The notes under the pieces were generated by a model. It was not told the origin of the DNA and searched no databases. It was given only the letters and a program-made list of their open reading frames with translations. A DNA stretch of 64,000 bases from Bacteroides sp. (lineage in GTDB: Bacteria > Bacteroidota > Bacteroidia > Bacteroidales > Bacteroidaceae): the NCBI GenBank assembly GCA_022648295.1, contig JALCME010000022.1, forward strand, positions 34,688-98,687, read 5' to 3'. The position numbers were made by a program, and so were the translations under genes. Each line of letters starts with the position of its first letter. Within the stretch, counting starts at the first letter, position 1. Shown here in pieces: positions 35,532 to 44,596 of the stretch.

Positions 35532-36557
35532 TTATCTTATAATTTCTATTGCTGTATTTTCGCTCACTTTTTGTTGACCTTCAATGAGCACTTCGTCACC
35601 ATCGTTCAGTCCGGCTTTTATTTCAATGCCTTCATTGATATAACCTCCCACATCTACAACTCTTTTTATAGCTTGATTATTTTTATTTATCCAAACAAAA
35701 GGATGATTATACTCATCCAATTGAATGATGTGCGCAGGTATGACATAAATACTCTTTTCTGTTTCTTTATCCATGCTCACCTCGCATATCATTCCCGGCA
35801 TTAATTCCAGGGCTGAATTATCAACTAATAGCTTAACCTCATACGATCGGGATAAAACATTTGCTGTTATGCCCTTTTCAATGACATGTCCTTTATATCC
35901 TTGACCTTCTAATGCGGAAACGTTTATAGATGCCGTCTGATTGATATTTATTTTTGCAATTTCATTCTCCGGTACTGCAATCTTTACTTTTACCTGATTG
36001 ACTTTAACGATCTTGGCAACCGGCATACCAGGCATTACATTCTGCCCAATCTCCACGTTCTTCTCCGAAATAACTCCATTGTATGGTGCATAAAGATTGC
36101 AATCCCTTAAGTTCTTGTTCGCCACTTGTTCTATTGCTTTAGCTTGTTCTAATTTGCTTTGAATTTCAACCCACTTAATATCAGGGAGGCTCTTGTTGTC
36201 GTGCAACAATTTCATTCGCTTATAAGCATCTTTAGCTTGTATCAACGAGGCTGTAGCGGCATTGTGTGCGTTCCTTATGGAAGTGTCATCAACAGTCCCG
36301 ATAAGCGTTCCTTTCTTCACTGTTTGCCCGGGGGAGACTAAAATACGCTTTAATGTTCCATTTACCGAAAAGCTTAAAGTTGATCCATTCATTTCTTCTA
36401 TTGTCCCGGAAAAGACTTGCACTCCCTTTGGTCTGATAGGGTGAATTTTGAGTGCTCTGACCTTTACTGATTCTGTTTCTCTGATTTTATCGCCAGAATT
36501 ACATGCGATAACTAATACCACGAATAATAGTGTTCCTAAATAATACATTCTTTTCAT
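35532..36557 (-). CDS. RND efflux periplasmic adaptor (membrane fusion protein)
   Basis: 341 residues. Lipoprotein signal ending LVIACNSGDK (Cys about residue 19). Biotinyl-lipoyl-like domain halves are visible (GTLKRILVSPGQTVKKGTLI and LYAPYNGVISEKNVEIGQNV) flanking an alpha-hairpin of about residues 105-145. A beta-barrel and membrane-proximal domain follow (VYVIPAHIIQLDEYNHPFV-like region). It links the inner-membrane pump to the TolC-like channel and is first in this three-gene operon, divergent from an AraC regulator. Confidence 0.93.
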   Translation of the reverse strand: MKRMYYLGTLLFVVLVIACNSGDKIRETESVKVRALKIHPIRPKGVQVFSGTIEEMNGSTLSFSVNGTLKRILVSPGQTVKKGTLIGTVDDTSIRNAHNAATASLIQAKDAYKRMKLLHDNKSLPDIKWVEIQSKLEQAKAIEQVANKNLRDCNLYAPYNGVISEKNVEIGQNVMPGMPVAKIVKVNQVKVKIAVPENEIAKININQTASINVSALEGQGYKGHVIEKGITANVLSRSYEVKLLVDNSALELMPGMICEVSMDKETEKSIYVIPAHIIQLDEYNHPFVWINKNNQAIKRVVDVGGYINEGIEIKAGLNDGDEVLIEGQQKVSENTAIEIIR

Positions 36558-36621
36558 CTTTCTTATTTTTCGCGCAAAAATGAGGATATTTGGGATAATA
36601 TAAGAGTTCTAAAAAACTTTC

Positions 36622-36673
36622 AAAGTGTTCTTTCTCTTCCATAGAGTTTCTAATTGGAAAAATGGAACACTTT
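36622..36673. repeat. 9-bp inverted repeat between the efflux operon and its AraC regulator
   Basis: AAAGTGTTC (36622-36630) and GAACACTTT (36665-36673) are perfect reverse complements 34 bp apart in the divergent promoter region. Operator candidate for the adjacent AraC protein. Confidence 0.45.
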
Positions 36674-36712
36674 TGATACTATATAGAATTGAAAGAATCA
36701 CATACAAAGTAT

Positions 36713-36720
36713 TACTTTCG
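36713..36720 (+). promoter_or_regulatory. -7 box of the efflux AraC regulator; decides its start codon
   Basis: TACTTTCG differs from TAnnTTTG at one base. It places transcription start near 36727, downstream of an in-frame TTG at 36689, which supports the ATG at 36746 as the real start. Confidence 0.45.
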
Positions 36721-36745
36721 CACCATTTCAATACTACTATTATAT

Positions 36746-37648
36746 ATGAAAGAGATAGATATTAGAGAGCTTAATGTTGATGTTACAAGTTGCAGTGGAG
36801 TTAATTATATAGATCAAGATATAGCTGTTATTGATGATCTAAACGGATTGTCAATTAACAATGAATTCCTATCATCGATAGATGACGATCCAATGAGATT
36901 GAAAGTAGTCGTTGTTCTCTTTTGTGTGGAGGGGAAATTGCAAGTTACTGTCAAGGGAGTTCCCTATGTTATCTATAAAGATGACGTGCTATTTTGTACA
37001 CCCAATGTCCTCATAAATAATTATATGATCAGTACTGATTTTAAAGGAAAAATGCTATGCTTTTCTTCCAGATTTATTCAACAACAACTTCAAAGTAGTA
37101 GTGCTGAAATTTGGAATAAGGTTTTCTATATCACCCAGAATCCTAAGTTACATCTAAAAGAAAATGAAATTAATGTATTTAGCCAATACTATGGGCTTAT
37201 ACGCTCTAAAGTTCAGCAAAGGGACCATATCTATCATCAAGAGCTAATGCGGGCATTGTTTCAGGCTTTTTATTATGATATGTCCAATTCTTTAAGCAGA
37301 CTTGTCTCATCTGATAGTAAATTATTGAAGCAGGGAGAACTTTTATTTCAAAGGTTCATTGATCTATTGTCACAAAGCATTCCTAAGAAGCGTTTTGTAT
37401 CACATTACAGTAATTTATTGAATGTTACTCCCAAATATTTATCGATAGTATGTAAAGACGTAAGTGGAAGGACTGCTTCGGAATGGATTAATGAATATGT
37501 TACAGAAGACATCCGGTATCGTTTGAGGCACTCGTCGAAATCAATTAAAGAAATCTCCATTGAGTTGGATTTTCCCAATATTTCTTTCTTTGGTAAGTAC
37601 GTTAGAGCTCATTTAGGTATGTCGCCTACCGAATATCGAAAAAGCTGA
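36746..37648 (+). CDS. AraC family transcriptional regulator (RND efflux)
   Basis: 300 residues from the ATG at 36746. A longer frame from a TTG at 36689 would start upstream of the likely transcription start and is not favoured. N-terminal cupin-like sensor (VVVLFCVEGKLQVTVKGVPY), C-terminal AraC domain (FVSHYSNLLNVTPKYLSIVC; IKEISIELDFPNISFFGKYV; GMSPTEYRKS at the end). It is divergent from the adaptor/RND/TolC operon, which it probably regulates. Confidence 0.9.
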   Translation: MKEIDIRELNVDVTSCSGVNYIDQDIAVIDDLNGLSINNEFLSSIDDDPMRLKVVVVLFCVEGKLQVTVKGVPYVIYKDDVLFCTPNVLINNYMISTDFKGKMLCFSSRFIQQQLQSSSAEIWNKVFYITQNPKLHLKENEINVFSQYYGLIRSKVQQRDHIYHQELMRALFQAFYYDMSNSLSRLVSSDSKLLKQGELLFQRFIDLLSQSIPKKRFVSHYSNLLNVTPKYLSIVCKDVSGRTASEWINEYVTEDIRYRLRHSSKSIKEISIELDFPNISFFGKYVRAHLGMSPTEYRKS

Positions 37649-37794
37649 ATAAGCAGGCTATTCTTAGTCAATATATCGCTGATTTATATCATTTATATCA
37701 TCAATAAGCACATTATGAGAAAGATTATCCTGATTTCAGGGTAGCTTTTTATATGTTTTTATTAGCTAAAACTCTCTTTTTATGAACTTTTTTG

Positions 37795-37802
37795 TAAATT
37801 TG
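37795..37802 (+). promoter_or_regulatory. -7 box of the ileS operon
   Basis: TAAATTTG matches TAnnTTTG and lies 63 bp before the ileS ATG. It is preceded by a T-rich stretch without a clear -33. Confidence 0.5.
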
Positions 37803-37865
37803 CACCCTTAAAAATAGGAGAGCACTCCTATGCTATGGATTAATAGAAAAATTGATCATTAAGAT

Positions 37866-40800
37866 ATGGGTAAGAAGTTTGCCGAACATTCGCAGTTGAA
37901 CCTCTCTGAGGTAAATAAGGAAGTCTTAAAGAAATGGGATGAAAATCATATTTTCGCTAAAAGTATGACAGAACGTGAAGGTTGTCCTTCTTTTGTTTTT
38001 TATGAAGGACCTCCCTCTGCTAATGGTATGCCGGGTATTCACCATGTGATGGCTCGTTCCATAAAAGATATATTTTGTCGTTACAAAACGATGAAAGGAT
38101 TTCAGGTAAAACGTAAAGCGGGATGGGATACACATGGGCTTCCTGTGGAACTGGGTGTGGAAAAAACGCTTGGTATTACGAAAGAAGACATTGGCAAAAC
38201 CATATCTGTAGCTGATTATAACGCAGCCTGTCGTAAGGATGTGATGAAATATACCAAAGAGTGGGAGGATTTGACCCACAAAATGGGTTATTGGGTGGAT
38301 ATGAAGGATCCTTATATTACCTACGACAACCGGTATATTGAAACGTTGTGGTGGTTACTGAAACAGCTCTATAAAAAAGGATTATTATATAAAGGATATA
38401 CCATTCAGCCCTATTCTCCGGCCGCTGGAACAGGATTGAGTTCACATGAGTTGAATCAGCCGGGATGTTATCGTGATGTAAAAGATACTACGGTAGTGGC
38501 TCAATTTAAAATGAAGAATCCTAAGCCTGAGATGACAGGGTGGGGAACTCCTTATTTTATTGCATGGACTACGACTCCATGGACATTGCCTTCCAATACG
38601 GCCCTGTGTGTGGGACCGAAAATTGACTATGTGGCTGTACAAAGCTACAACGGATATACAGGTGATAAGATCACAGTAGTATTGGCAAAGCCTTTGCTTT
38701 ATACTCATTTCAATAAAAAGGCCGAGGAGATTGCTCTGGAAGATTATAAACTAGGTGATAAATTGATTCCGTTTAAGATAGTAGGTGAGTATAAGGGAAC
38801 GGACCTTGTCGGCATGGAATACGAACAATTGATGCCTTGGGTAAAACCTGTGAATATTGACGAGAATGGAGATTGGAGCGTTAGCGACAAGGGTTTTCGT
38901 GTAATTCCAGGAGACTATGTGACAACGGAAGATGGTACTGGTATCGTACACATCGCTCCAACATTTGGTGCGGATGATGCCAATGTGGCTCGTGCTGCAG
39001 GTATTCCGGCTTTGTTTATGCTGAATAAAAAAGGGGAAACGCGCCCGATGGTGGATCTTACCGGAAAGTTCTACATGCTGAATGAACTTGATGAAGATTT
39101 TGTAAGGGCGTGCGTTAATGTGGATGCCTATAAGGAATATGAAGGAAAATGGGTGAAAAATGCCTATGATCCACAATTTACTATTGATGGTAAATATGAT
39201 GAAAAGGCTGCTCAGGCTGCCGAATCATTAGATATTGAAATTTGCATGATGATGAAGGCTGTGAATCAAGCCTTTAAAATAGAAAAGCATATCCACAACT
39301 ATCCACATTGCTGGCGTACGGACAAACCGGTGTTGTATTATCCACTGGATAGCTGGTTTATTCGTTCCACTGCTTGTAAAGAGCGAATGATGGAATTAAA
39401 CAAAACCATTAACTGGAAACCTGAAAGTACAGGTACGGGGCGTTTTGGCAAGTGGCTCGAGAACTTAAATGACTGGAATCTGAGTCGCTCCCGTTATTGG
39501 GGTACTCCGTTGCCAATATGGCGTACCGAGGACAACAGTGATGAAATATGCATTGAGTCGGTTGAAGAGCTCTACAATGAAATTGAGAAATCTGTTGCCG
39601 TCGGACTTATGAAATCGAATCCTTATAAGGAAAAGGGATTTGTACCCGGTAAATATGCTAAAGATAACTACGATAAGATAGATCTGCATCGTCCGTATGT
39701 AGACGATATTATTTTGGTTTCTAAGGATGGAAAACCGATGAAGCGGGAGACTGACTTGATTGATGTATGGTTTGATTCCGGTTCCATGCCTTATGCACAG
39801 ATTCACTATCCTTTTGAAAATAAAGAATTGCTTGATGGACATGAAGTTTATCCGGCAGATTTCATCGCCGAAGGAGTGGATCAGACTCGTGGGTGGTTCT
39901 TTACCCTTCACGCCATTGCAACAATGGTCTTCGACAGTGTGTCATACAAGGCTGTTATCTCCAATGGACTGGTGTTGGATAAGAGCGGTAACAAAATGTC
40001 CAAACGGCTGGGAAATGCAGTGGATCCGTTTACTACTATCGAGAAATATGGTTCCGATCCTTTGCGTTGGTACATGATTACAAATTCCTCGCCGTGGGAT
40101 AATTTGAAGTTTGACGTGGATGGCATTGAAGAAATCCGTCGCAAATTCTTCGGAACACTTTACAATACTTACTCATTCTTCGCTCTTTATGCCAATGTAG
40201 ATGACTTTGAATATAAAGAGGCTGATATCCCGATGGCTGAGCGTCCGGAAATTGATTGCTGGATTCTATCAGTACTGAATACCTTAATAAAGGAAGTGGA
40301 TACTTGCTACAATGAATATGAACCAACCAGGGCGGGGCGTTTAATTTCGGATTTTGTGAACGACAATTTGTCGAATTGGTATGTGCGCTTGAATCGTAAA
40401 CGTTTCTGGGGTGGGGGAATGACACAAGATAAGCTATCTGCTTATCAGACATTGTATACTTGTCTGGAAGTTGTAGCTAGATTGATGGCACCCATTTCTC
40501 CGTTCTATTCCGATCAGTTGTATTGTGATCTGATTGATGTCACTGGACGGGATACGGTTGCTTCCGTGCATTTGGCTAAATTTCCTGTGTGCCATGAAGA
40601 GATGATTGATAAGGATCTGGAAGTTCGTATGCAAATGGCTCAGGATGTTACTTCCATGGTATTAGCTTTGCGCCGCAAGGTAAATATCAAGGTACGCCAA
40701 CCATTACAATGCATCATGATACCGGTGGTAGACGAAGAACAACGTATTCATATTGAAGCTGTAAAGGCTCTGATTATGAGTGAAGTAAATGTCAAGGAAG

Positions 40801-41354
40801 TCCAATTTGTGGATGAGACAGCCGGAGTTCTGGTGAAAAAAGTGAAGTGTGATTTCAAGAAGATGGGGCCCAAGTTTGGGAAACAAATGAAAGGAGTGGC
40901 TGCAGCTGTTGCAGGAATGTCACAAGATGCCATTGCCAAACTTGAAAAAGAAGGTAGTTATGCGCTGATGATTGGTGGGGAAGAAATTGTAGTAAATGTC
41001 ACTGACGTGGAAATTTATAGTGAAGATATACCCGGATGGTTGGTTGCCAATGAAGGCAAATTGACTGTAGCTTTGGAAGTTACAATAACAGAGGAATTGC
41101 GCCGTGAAGGAATTGCCCGTGAATTGGTTAATCGTATACAAAATATCCGTAAATCTAGTGGCTTTGAGATAACTGATAAGATAAAGATTATATTGTCTAA
41201 AAATACACAAACCGATGATGCGGTGAACGAATATAAAAAGTATATTTGTAACCAAGTTTTGGGAACTTCATTAATTTTGGTTGATGAGGTGAAAAATTCG
41301 ACGGAACTTAATTTTGATGATTTTTTATTGTACATAAGCATTATAAAAGAATAA
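37866..41354 (+). CDS. ileS: Isoleucyl-tRNA synthetase (eukaryote-like type)
   Basis: 1162 residues. Class I synthetase charging tRNA-Ile in the cytoplasm. The HIGH region is GPPSANGMPGIHHVMARSIK and the second signature is SGNKMSKRLGN, i.e. KMSKR rather than the KMSKS of E. coli type enzymes. AGWDTHGLPVELGVEK and the editing-domain TTPWTLPSNTALCVG are clear. KMSKR, the length and the absence of an obvious C-terminal zinc cysteine cluster place it with the eukaryote-like IleRS type (IleS2), which includes mupirocin-insensitive enzymes. It is followed by the DksA-like gene after 28 bp. Confidence 0.97.
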   Translation: MGKKFAEHSQLNLSEVNKEVLKKWDENHIFAKSMTEREGCPSFVFYEGPPSANGMPGIHHVMARSIKDIFCRYKTMKGFQVKRKAGWDTHGLPVELGVEKTLGITKEDIGKTISVADYNAACRKDVMKYTKEWEDLTHKMGYWVDMKDPYITYDNRYIETLWWLLKQLYKKGLLYKGYTIQPYSPAAGTGLSSHELNQPGCYRDVKDTTVVAQFKMKNPKPEMTGWGTPYFIAWTTTPWTLPSNTALCVGPKIDYVAVQSYNGYTGDKITVVLAKPLLYTHFNKKAEEIALEDYKLGDKLIPFKIVGEYKGTDLVGMEYEQLMPWVKPVNIDENGDWSVSDKGFRVIPGDYVTTEDGTGIVHIAPTFGADDANVARAAGIPALFMLNKKGETRPMVDLTGKFYMLNELDEDFVRACVNVDAYKEYEGKWVKNAYDPQFTIDGKYDEKAAQAAESLDIEICMMMKAVNQAFKIEKHIHNYPHCWRTDKPVLYYPLDSWFIRSTACKERMMELNKTINWKPESTGTGRFGKWLENLNDWNLSRSRYWGTPLPIWRTEDNSDEICIESVEELYNEIEKSVAVGLMKSNPYKEKGFVPGKYAKDNYDKIDLHRPYVDDIILVSKDGKPMKRETDLIDVWFDSGSMPYAQIHYPFENKELLDGHEVYPADFIAEGVDQTRGWFFTLHAIATMVFDSVSYKAVISNGLVLDKSGNKMSKRLGNAVDPFTTIEKYGSDPLRWYMITNSSPWDNLKFDVDGIEEIRRKFFGTLYNTYSFFALYANVDDFEYKEADIPMAERPEIDCWILSVLNTLIKEVDTCYNEYEPTRAGRLISDFVNDNLSNWYVRLNRKRFWGGGMTQDKLSAYQTLYTCLEVVARLMAPISPFYSDQLYCDLIDVTGRDTVASVHLAKFPVCHEEMIDKDLEVRMQMAQDVTSMVLALRRKVNIKVRQPLQCIMIPVVDEEQRIHIEAVKALIMSEVNVKEVQFVDETAGVLVKKVKCDFKKMGPKFGKQMKGVAAAVAGMSQDAIAKLEKEGSYALMIGGEEIVVNVTDVEIYSEDIPGWLVANEGKLTVALEVTITEELRREGIARELVNRIQNIRKSSGFEITDKIKIILSKNTQTDDAVNEYKKYICNQVLGTSLILVDEVKNSTELNFDDFLLYISIIKE

Positions 41355-41382
41355 TAATACTAACCTATAAATATGTAAAATT

Positions 41383-41763
41383 ATGGCAGAAAAAACGAGA
41401 TATTCGGATGCGGAACTGGAAGAATTCCGTGCCATTATTATGGAAAAGTTGGAACTGGCACAACGTGATTATGATCAATTAAAAGCTAGCTTAACCGGAG
41501 CAGATGGTAATGATACAGACGATACTTCTCCTACATATAAAGTGTTGGAAGAAGGTGCCAATACATTATCAAAGGAAGAAACAACTCGTTTGGCTCAGCG
41601 TCAGTTGAAATTCATTCAGTCTCTTCAAGCTGCTTTGGTGCGTATAGAAAACAAAACCTATGGTATTTGCCGGGAAACAGGAAAGCTGATTCCTGCGGAA
41701 CGCTTACGGGCTGTACCTCATGCAACGTTGAGCATTGAGGCTAAAGAAAATGGTAAAAAATAA
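41383..41763 (+). CDS. TraR/DksA family protein with degenerate zinc finger
   Basis: 126 residues. An N-terminal charged coiled-coil (ELEEFRAIIMEKLELAQRDY) is followed by the DksA/TraR finger region YGICRETGKLIPAERLRAVP. Of the usual four Cys only one is visible; the others are replaced (CRET, then HATLS). That replacement is, to my knowledge, common in Bacteroidota members. It probably binds RNA polymerase through the secondary channel. 3 bp separate it from lspA, in the ileS operon. Confidence 0.87.
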   Translation: MAEKTRYSDAELEEFRAIIMEKLELAQRDYDQLKASLTGADGNDTDDTSPTYKVLEEGANTLSKEETTRLAQRQLKFIQSLQAALVRIENKTYGICRETGKLIPAERLRAVPHATLSIEAKENGKK

Positions 41764-41766
41764 AGG

Positions 41767-42396
41767 ATGAATAAAATATTCACTAAAGGGAGAATTGCTC
41801 TGCTTGTCATCTTCTCTGTATTGATTATCGACCAAATAATCAAGGTAACCATAAAAACGCATATGTATTTCCATGAAAGCATACGCATCACCGATTGGTT
41901 TTATATCTATTTTACTGAAAATAACGGAATGGCATTTGGTATGGAAATATTTGGAAAATTATTTCTTACTACATTTCGTATTGCGGCAGTAGCTGTAATT
42001 GGATGGTATTTAATGAAAATTGTGAAACAAGGTCTGAAGACAGGCTATATTGTATGTGTTTCACTTATTTTGACCGGAGCATTAGGGAATATTATAGACA
42101 GTGTGTTTTATGGATTACTTTTCAGTGAGAGTACTCATGCACAAATAGCATCGTTTCTGCCACATGGGGGAGGGTACGCTCCTTTGCTTTACGGAAAAGT
42201 CGTGGATATGTTTTATTTTCCGATTATCGACACTTATTGGCCTCTCTGGATACCATTTGTAGGAGGTGAACATTTTATATTTTTCAGCCCGATATTTAAT
42301 TTTGCTGATGCTTCAATTAGTTGTGGTATCATTGCATTACTATTATTCTATAGCAAATATTTGAATGACTCCTATCATGCGTTAAAAAAATCATGA
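41767..42396 (+). CDS. lspA: Lipoprotein signal peptidase (signal peptidase II)
   Basis: 209 residues, longer than E. coli LspA (164) owing to an insertion of about 40 residues near residues 118-165. Four TM helices. The catalytic aspartates are recognisable in GALGNIIDSVFYG and SPIFNFADASISCG, and the asparagine region in YFTENNGMAFGME. It cleaves prolipoproteins at the inner membrane. Overlaps the DUF4296 lipoprotein gene by 4 bp; that product is itself a likely substrate. Confidence 0.95.
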   Translation: MNKIFTKGRIALLVIFSVLIIDQIIKVTIKTHMYFHESIRITDWFYIYFTENNGMAFGMEIFGKLFLTTFRIAAVAVIGWYLMKIVKQGLKTGYIVCVSLILTGALGNIIDSVFYGLLFSESTHAQIASFLPHGGGYAPLLYGKVVDMFYFPIIDTYWPLWIPFVGGEHFIFFSPIFNFADASISCGIIALLLFYSKYLNDSYHALKKS

Positions 42397-43361
42397 AGGA
42401 ACGGCGACAATATCAGTGGTCTTACATATTCCTTATAACTTTTGTTTTAACGGGTTGTGAGGTGAAACGTCCAAGTGCGGTTATGTCCGATACCCAAATG
42501 GAGGATGTTCTCTATGATTATCACATAGCCAAAGCTATGGGTGAAGGAGTTCCTTATAATGAAAGTTATAAAAAGGAACTTTATATTGAATCGGCGTTTA
42601 AAAAACATGGCATTACACAAGCTGATTTTGATTCGTCTATGGTATGGTTTGCCCGTAATCCAGATGTTATGACTGACATTTATAAAAAAGTAAATGAGAA
42701 GTTAAAAGCAGAAAGAGATAATATAAACCACCTGATTTCTTTACGAAGTAACACACCTAAAGAGAGTTTACCTGGTGACAGTATAGACATATGGAGTTGG
42801 AGACCTATCTATTCTTTGACAGGAGCACCTTTAAGTAATAAAATATCGTTCGTCTTTCCGGCTGATTCAAACTTTAAAGATCGGGATACATTACGCTGGC
42901 AGGCACGTTTTCGTTTTTATAATAAAGGCAGTCTTAATAATAGGTGCAACCTTGTTATGTCAATGCAGATCCGTTATAAGAATGATACTACTGTTAGTTC
43001 TCTTAAAAAAGTGTATAGAGCTGGTATGGAAAACCTCACTCTCCATTCTGATACTTTGGGAGGAATAAAGGAAGTAAAGGGATTTATTTACTATTCAACT
43101 GAAGAACCGGACAATACGTTAAAATTAATTATAGACCGTATAACATTAATGCGGTACCATGCTATTGATACTTTATATCATTCCAAGCATGACAGTATAT
43201 CTAAGAAGGAAATACAGTTACCTTCTTCTGATTCTACTAAAAGAGATTCTGCGATGAAGAGAACAAATCCTTTGAATCAGGAAAGAGAAAGAATACGCAA
43301 CAGACGGGAAGCAGATCATGCCCCTGTATTGAAAAAGAATTTGAAAATGGAGAAGCGGTGA
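42393..43361 (+). CDS. DUF4296 domain lipoprotein
   Basis: 322 residues. Lipoprotein signal (FLITFVLTGCEVKRPS; lipidated Cys about residue 22). The DUF4296 region is next (MEDVLYDYHIAKAMGEG; FDSSMVWFARNPDVMTDIYK), then a beta-rich part and a highly charged C-terminus (NRREADHAPVLKKNLKMEKR). Function unknown. Fixed position after lspA suggests envelope biology. Confidence 0.85.
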   Translation: MKERRQYQWSYIFLITFVLTGCEVKRPSAVMSDTQMEDVLYDYHIAKAMGEGVPYNESYKKELYIESAFKKHGITQADFDSSMVWFARNPDVMTDIYKKVNEKLKAERDNINHLISLRSNTPKESLPGDSIDIWSWRPIYSLTGAPLSNKISFVFPADSNFKDRDTLRWQARFRFYNKGSLNNRCNLVMSMQIRYKNDTTVSSLKKVYRAGMENLTLHSDTLGGIKEVKGFIYYSTEEPDNTLKLIIDRITLMRYHAIDTLYHSKHDSISKKEIQLPSSDSTKRDSAMKRTNPLNQERERIRNRREADHAPVLKKNLKMEKR

Positions 43362-43402
43362 AATTTGTTGTAAAAATTCTTCTATAAATAAATTCGTAAA
43401 TA

Positions 43403-43738
43403 ATGAAGCGATATGTTTCACATTTCTTGTTATTGCCTCCATACGGCTATCTGAAAAAATGTGTTGTTGAGACTGAGCATGAATTTGTGGTAAGGTTATT
43501 TCCTTTTAATGAGGAAATAGAATCGACAGAATGGTTATCTGGGCTAATAGTGCTTTTCCCAAAACACAATATATTGGATCATCTATTTAGGGAAAAAGTG
43601 CCTTTTCTGGAAAAGATTCCACTAGAATTTTCAGAAGGTCACATTCCTCTTCTATTCTTTCATGCCTATTTATTCTCTCCGTTTGATTTTACTTTGATGC
43701 AACCTGTCTGCGGAACTCAGCGCAAACAACTGCCGTAG
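43403..43738 (+). CDS. Small hypothetical protein
   Basis: 111 residues, no recognised domain. It starts MKRYVSHFLLLPPYGYLKKC and contains a plausible beta-rich core (ETEHEFVVRLFPFNEEIEST). It fills the gap between the DUF4296 gene and the convergent methylase, overlapping the methylase 3' end by 50 bp (43689-43738). Reading-frame fit to the gap and coding-like composition support it, but the overlap lowers certainty. From memory, proteins beginning this way occur in related genomes; a homologue search would settle it. Confidence 0.55.
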   Translation: MKRYVSHFLLLPPYGYLKKCVVETEHEFVVRLFPFNEEIESTEWLSGLIVLFPKHNILDHLFREKVPFLEKIPLEFSEGHIPLLFFHAYLFSPFDFTLMQPVCGTQRKQLP

Positions 43739-44450
43739 CAATTGCAACGTTTAATGATTCGGATGTCTCTCTTGCTTCTGGATAATTAGGAATGTAAAGT
43801 CGGCTAGTAATGAGTTGTTCCACTTCTGCTGTAATGCCGTTACCTTCATTGCCCATTACAATTAGTCCATTTGCTGATAGTTGCTCTTGGTATATGTTTT
43901 TCCCGTTAAGGAATGTGCCATATACTGGTGTTTTGTCTAGGGTTCGGATTAAATCGGGTAGAGAAGTATAGTGTATTTTCACACGGGCGATGCCTCCCAT
44001 TGTCGCCTGAATTGTTTTTGGATTGTAAACATCAGCTGTGTTCGGAGAGCAGAATAGATGTTCTATGCCGAACCAGTCAGCTAGACGAATGATTGTTCCT
44101 AAATTTCCAGGATCTTGTATATCGTCTAATGCTAAACAAAGGGAATGTTCAATTACTGTATAATCAGTGTTTTCTTCGGGTTGTCTAAAAATAGCAAGTA
44201 CTTCTTGAGGTGTTTTCAATAAACTGGCACGACAAAGTTCATCTTGTGATACTTCAACAATTTCATCTGCATCGGGAATGTTATTCTTTATTAACCATTC
44301 AGGTACAGCTGCTAGAAATAGACAGGGAAAATGTCCTAGTAAGTCTTTTACTAACTTTGGCCCTTCTGCCAAAAAAACTTTTTCGGACTTACGAACTTTT
44401 TTCTGCTCAAGTGAATGGATGTATTTAATACGGTTTTTACTTAATGGCAT
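43689..44450 (-). CDS. TrmH/SpoU-family RNA methyltransferase
   Basis: 253 residues from the ATG at 44450. A further in-frame ATG at 44486 lies upstream of the -7 box at 44480-44473 and is rejected. N-terminal substrate-binding part KKVRKSEKVFLAEGPKLVKD. SpoU motifs: LALDDIQDPGNLGTIIRLAD (motif 1), IVMGNEGNGITAEV (motif 2), YIPNYPEARETSESLNVAIA (motif 3). A knotted SAM-dependent 2'-O-ribose methylase of rRNA or tRNA; the target is not certain. Confidence 0.92.
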   Translation of the reverse strand: MPLSKNRIKYIHSLEQKKVRKSEKVFLAEGPKLVKDLLGHFPCLFLAAVPEWLIKNNIPDADEIVEVSQDELCRASLLKTPQEVLAIFRQPEENTDYTVIEHSLCLALDDIQDPGNLGTIIRLADWFGIEHLFCSPNTADVYNPKTIQATMGGIARVKIHYTSLPDLIRTLDKTPVYGTFLNGKNIYQEQLSANGLIVMGNEGNGITAEVEQLITSRLYIPNYPEARETSESLNVAIATAVVCAEFRRQVASK

Positions 44451-44472
44451 ATGATGTGTGTGATACGTTGAG

Positions 44473-44564
44473 CAAATATACATCATTATTTTTAGATACT
44501 CAAAAAAGCAGGATATACTTCGGCCTATTTTAGTTTCGAAAAAGAAAAAATACAGTTATATTTG
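44473..44564. promoter_or_regulatory. Divergent promoters of the TrmH-type gene (-) and tamL (+)
   Basis: Minus strand TATATTTG (44480-44473), 22 bp before the methylase ATG. Plus strand TATATTTG (44557-44564), with TTTC at 44534-44537 as a possible -33 (19-bp spacer), 32 bp before the tamL ATG. Both -7 boxes are exact. Confidence 0.6.
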
Positions 44565-44596
44565 TAGACTTTTATGCGCAATTTATAAAATCCGGT

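Noticed and set aside
36689..36745. TTG start of the efflux AraC gene
   Set aside because: It lies upstream of the predicted transcription start; the ATG at 36746 fits.
37926..40452. Several antisense frames of 80-150 residues across ileS
   Set aside because: Mirror frames of a highly conserved gene, with no promoters or domain content.
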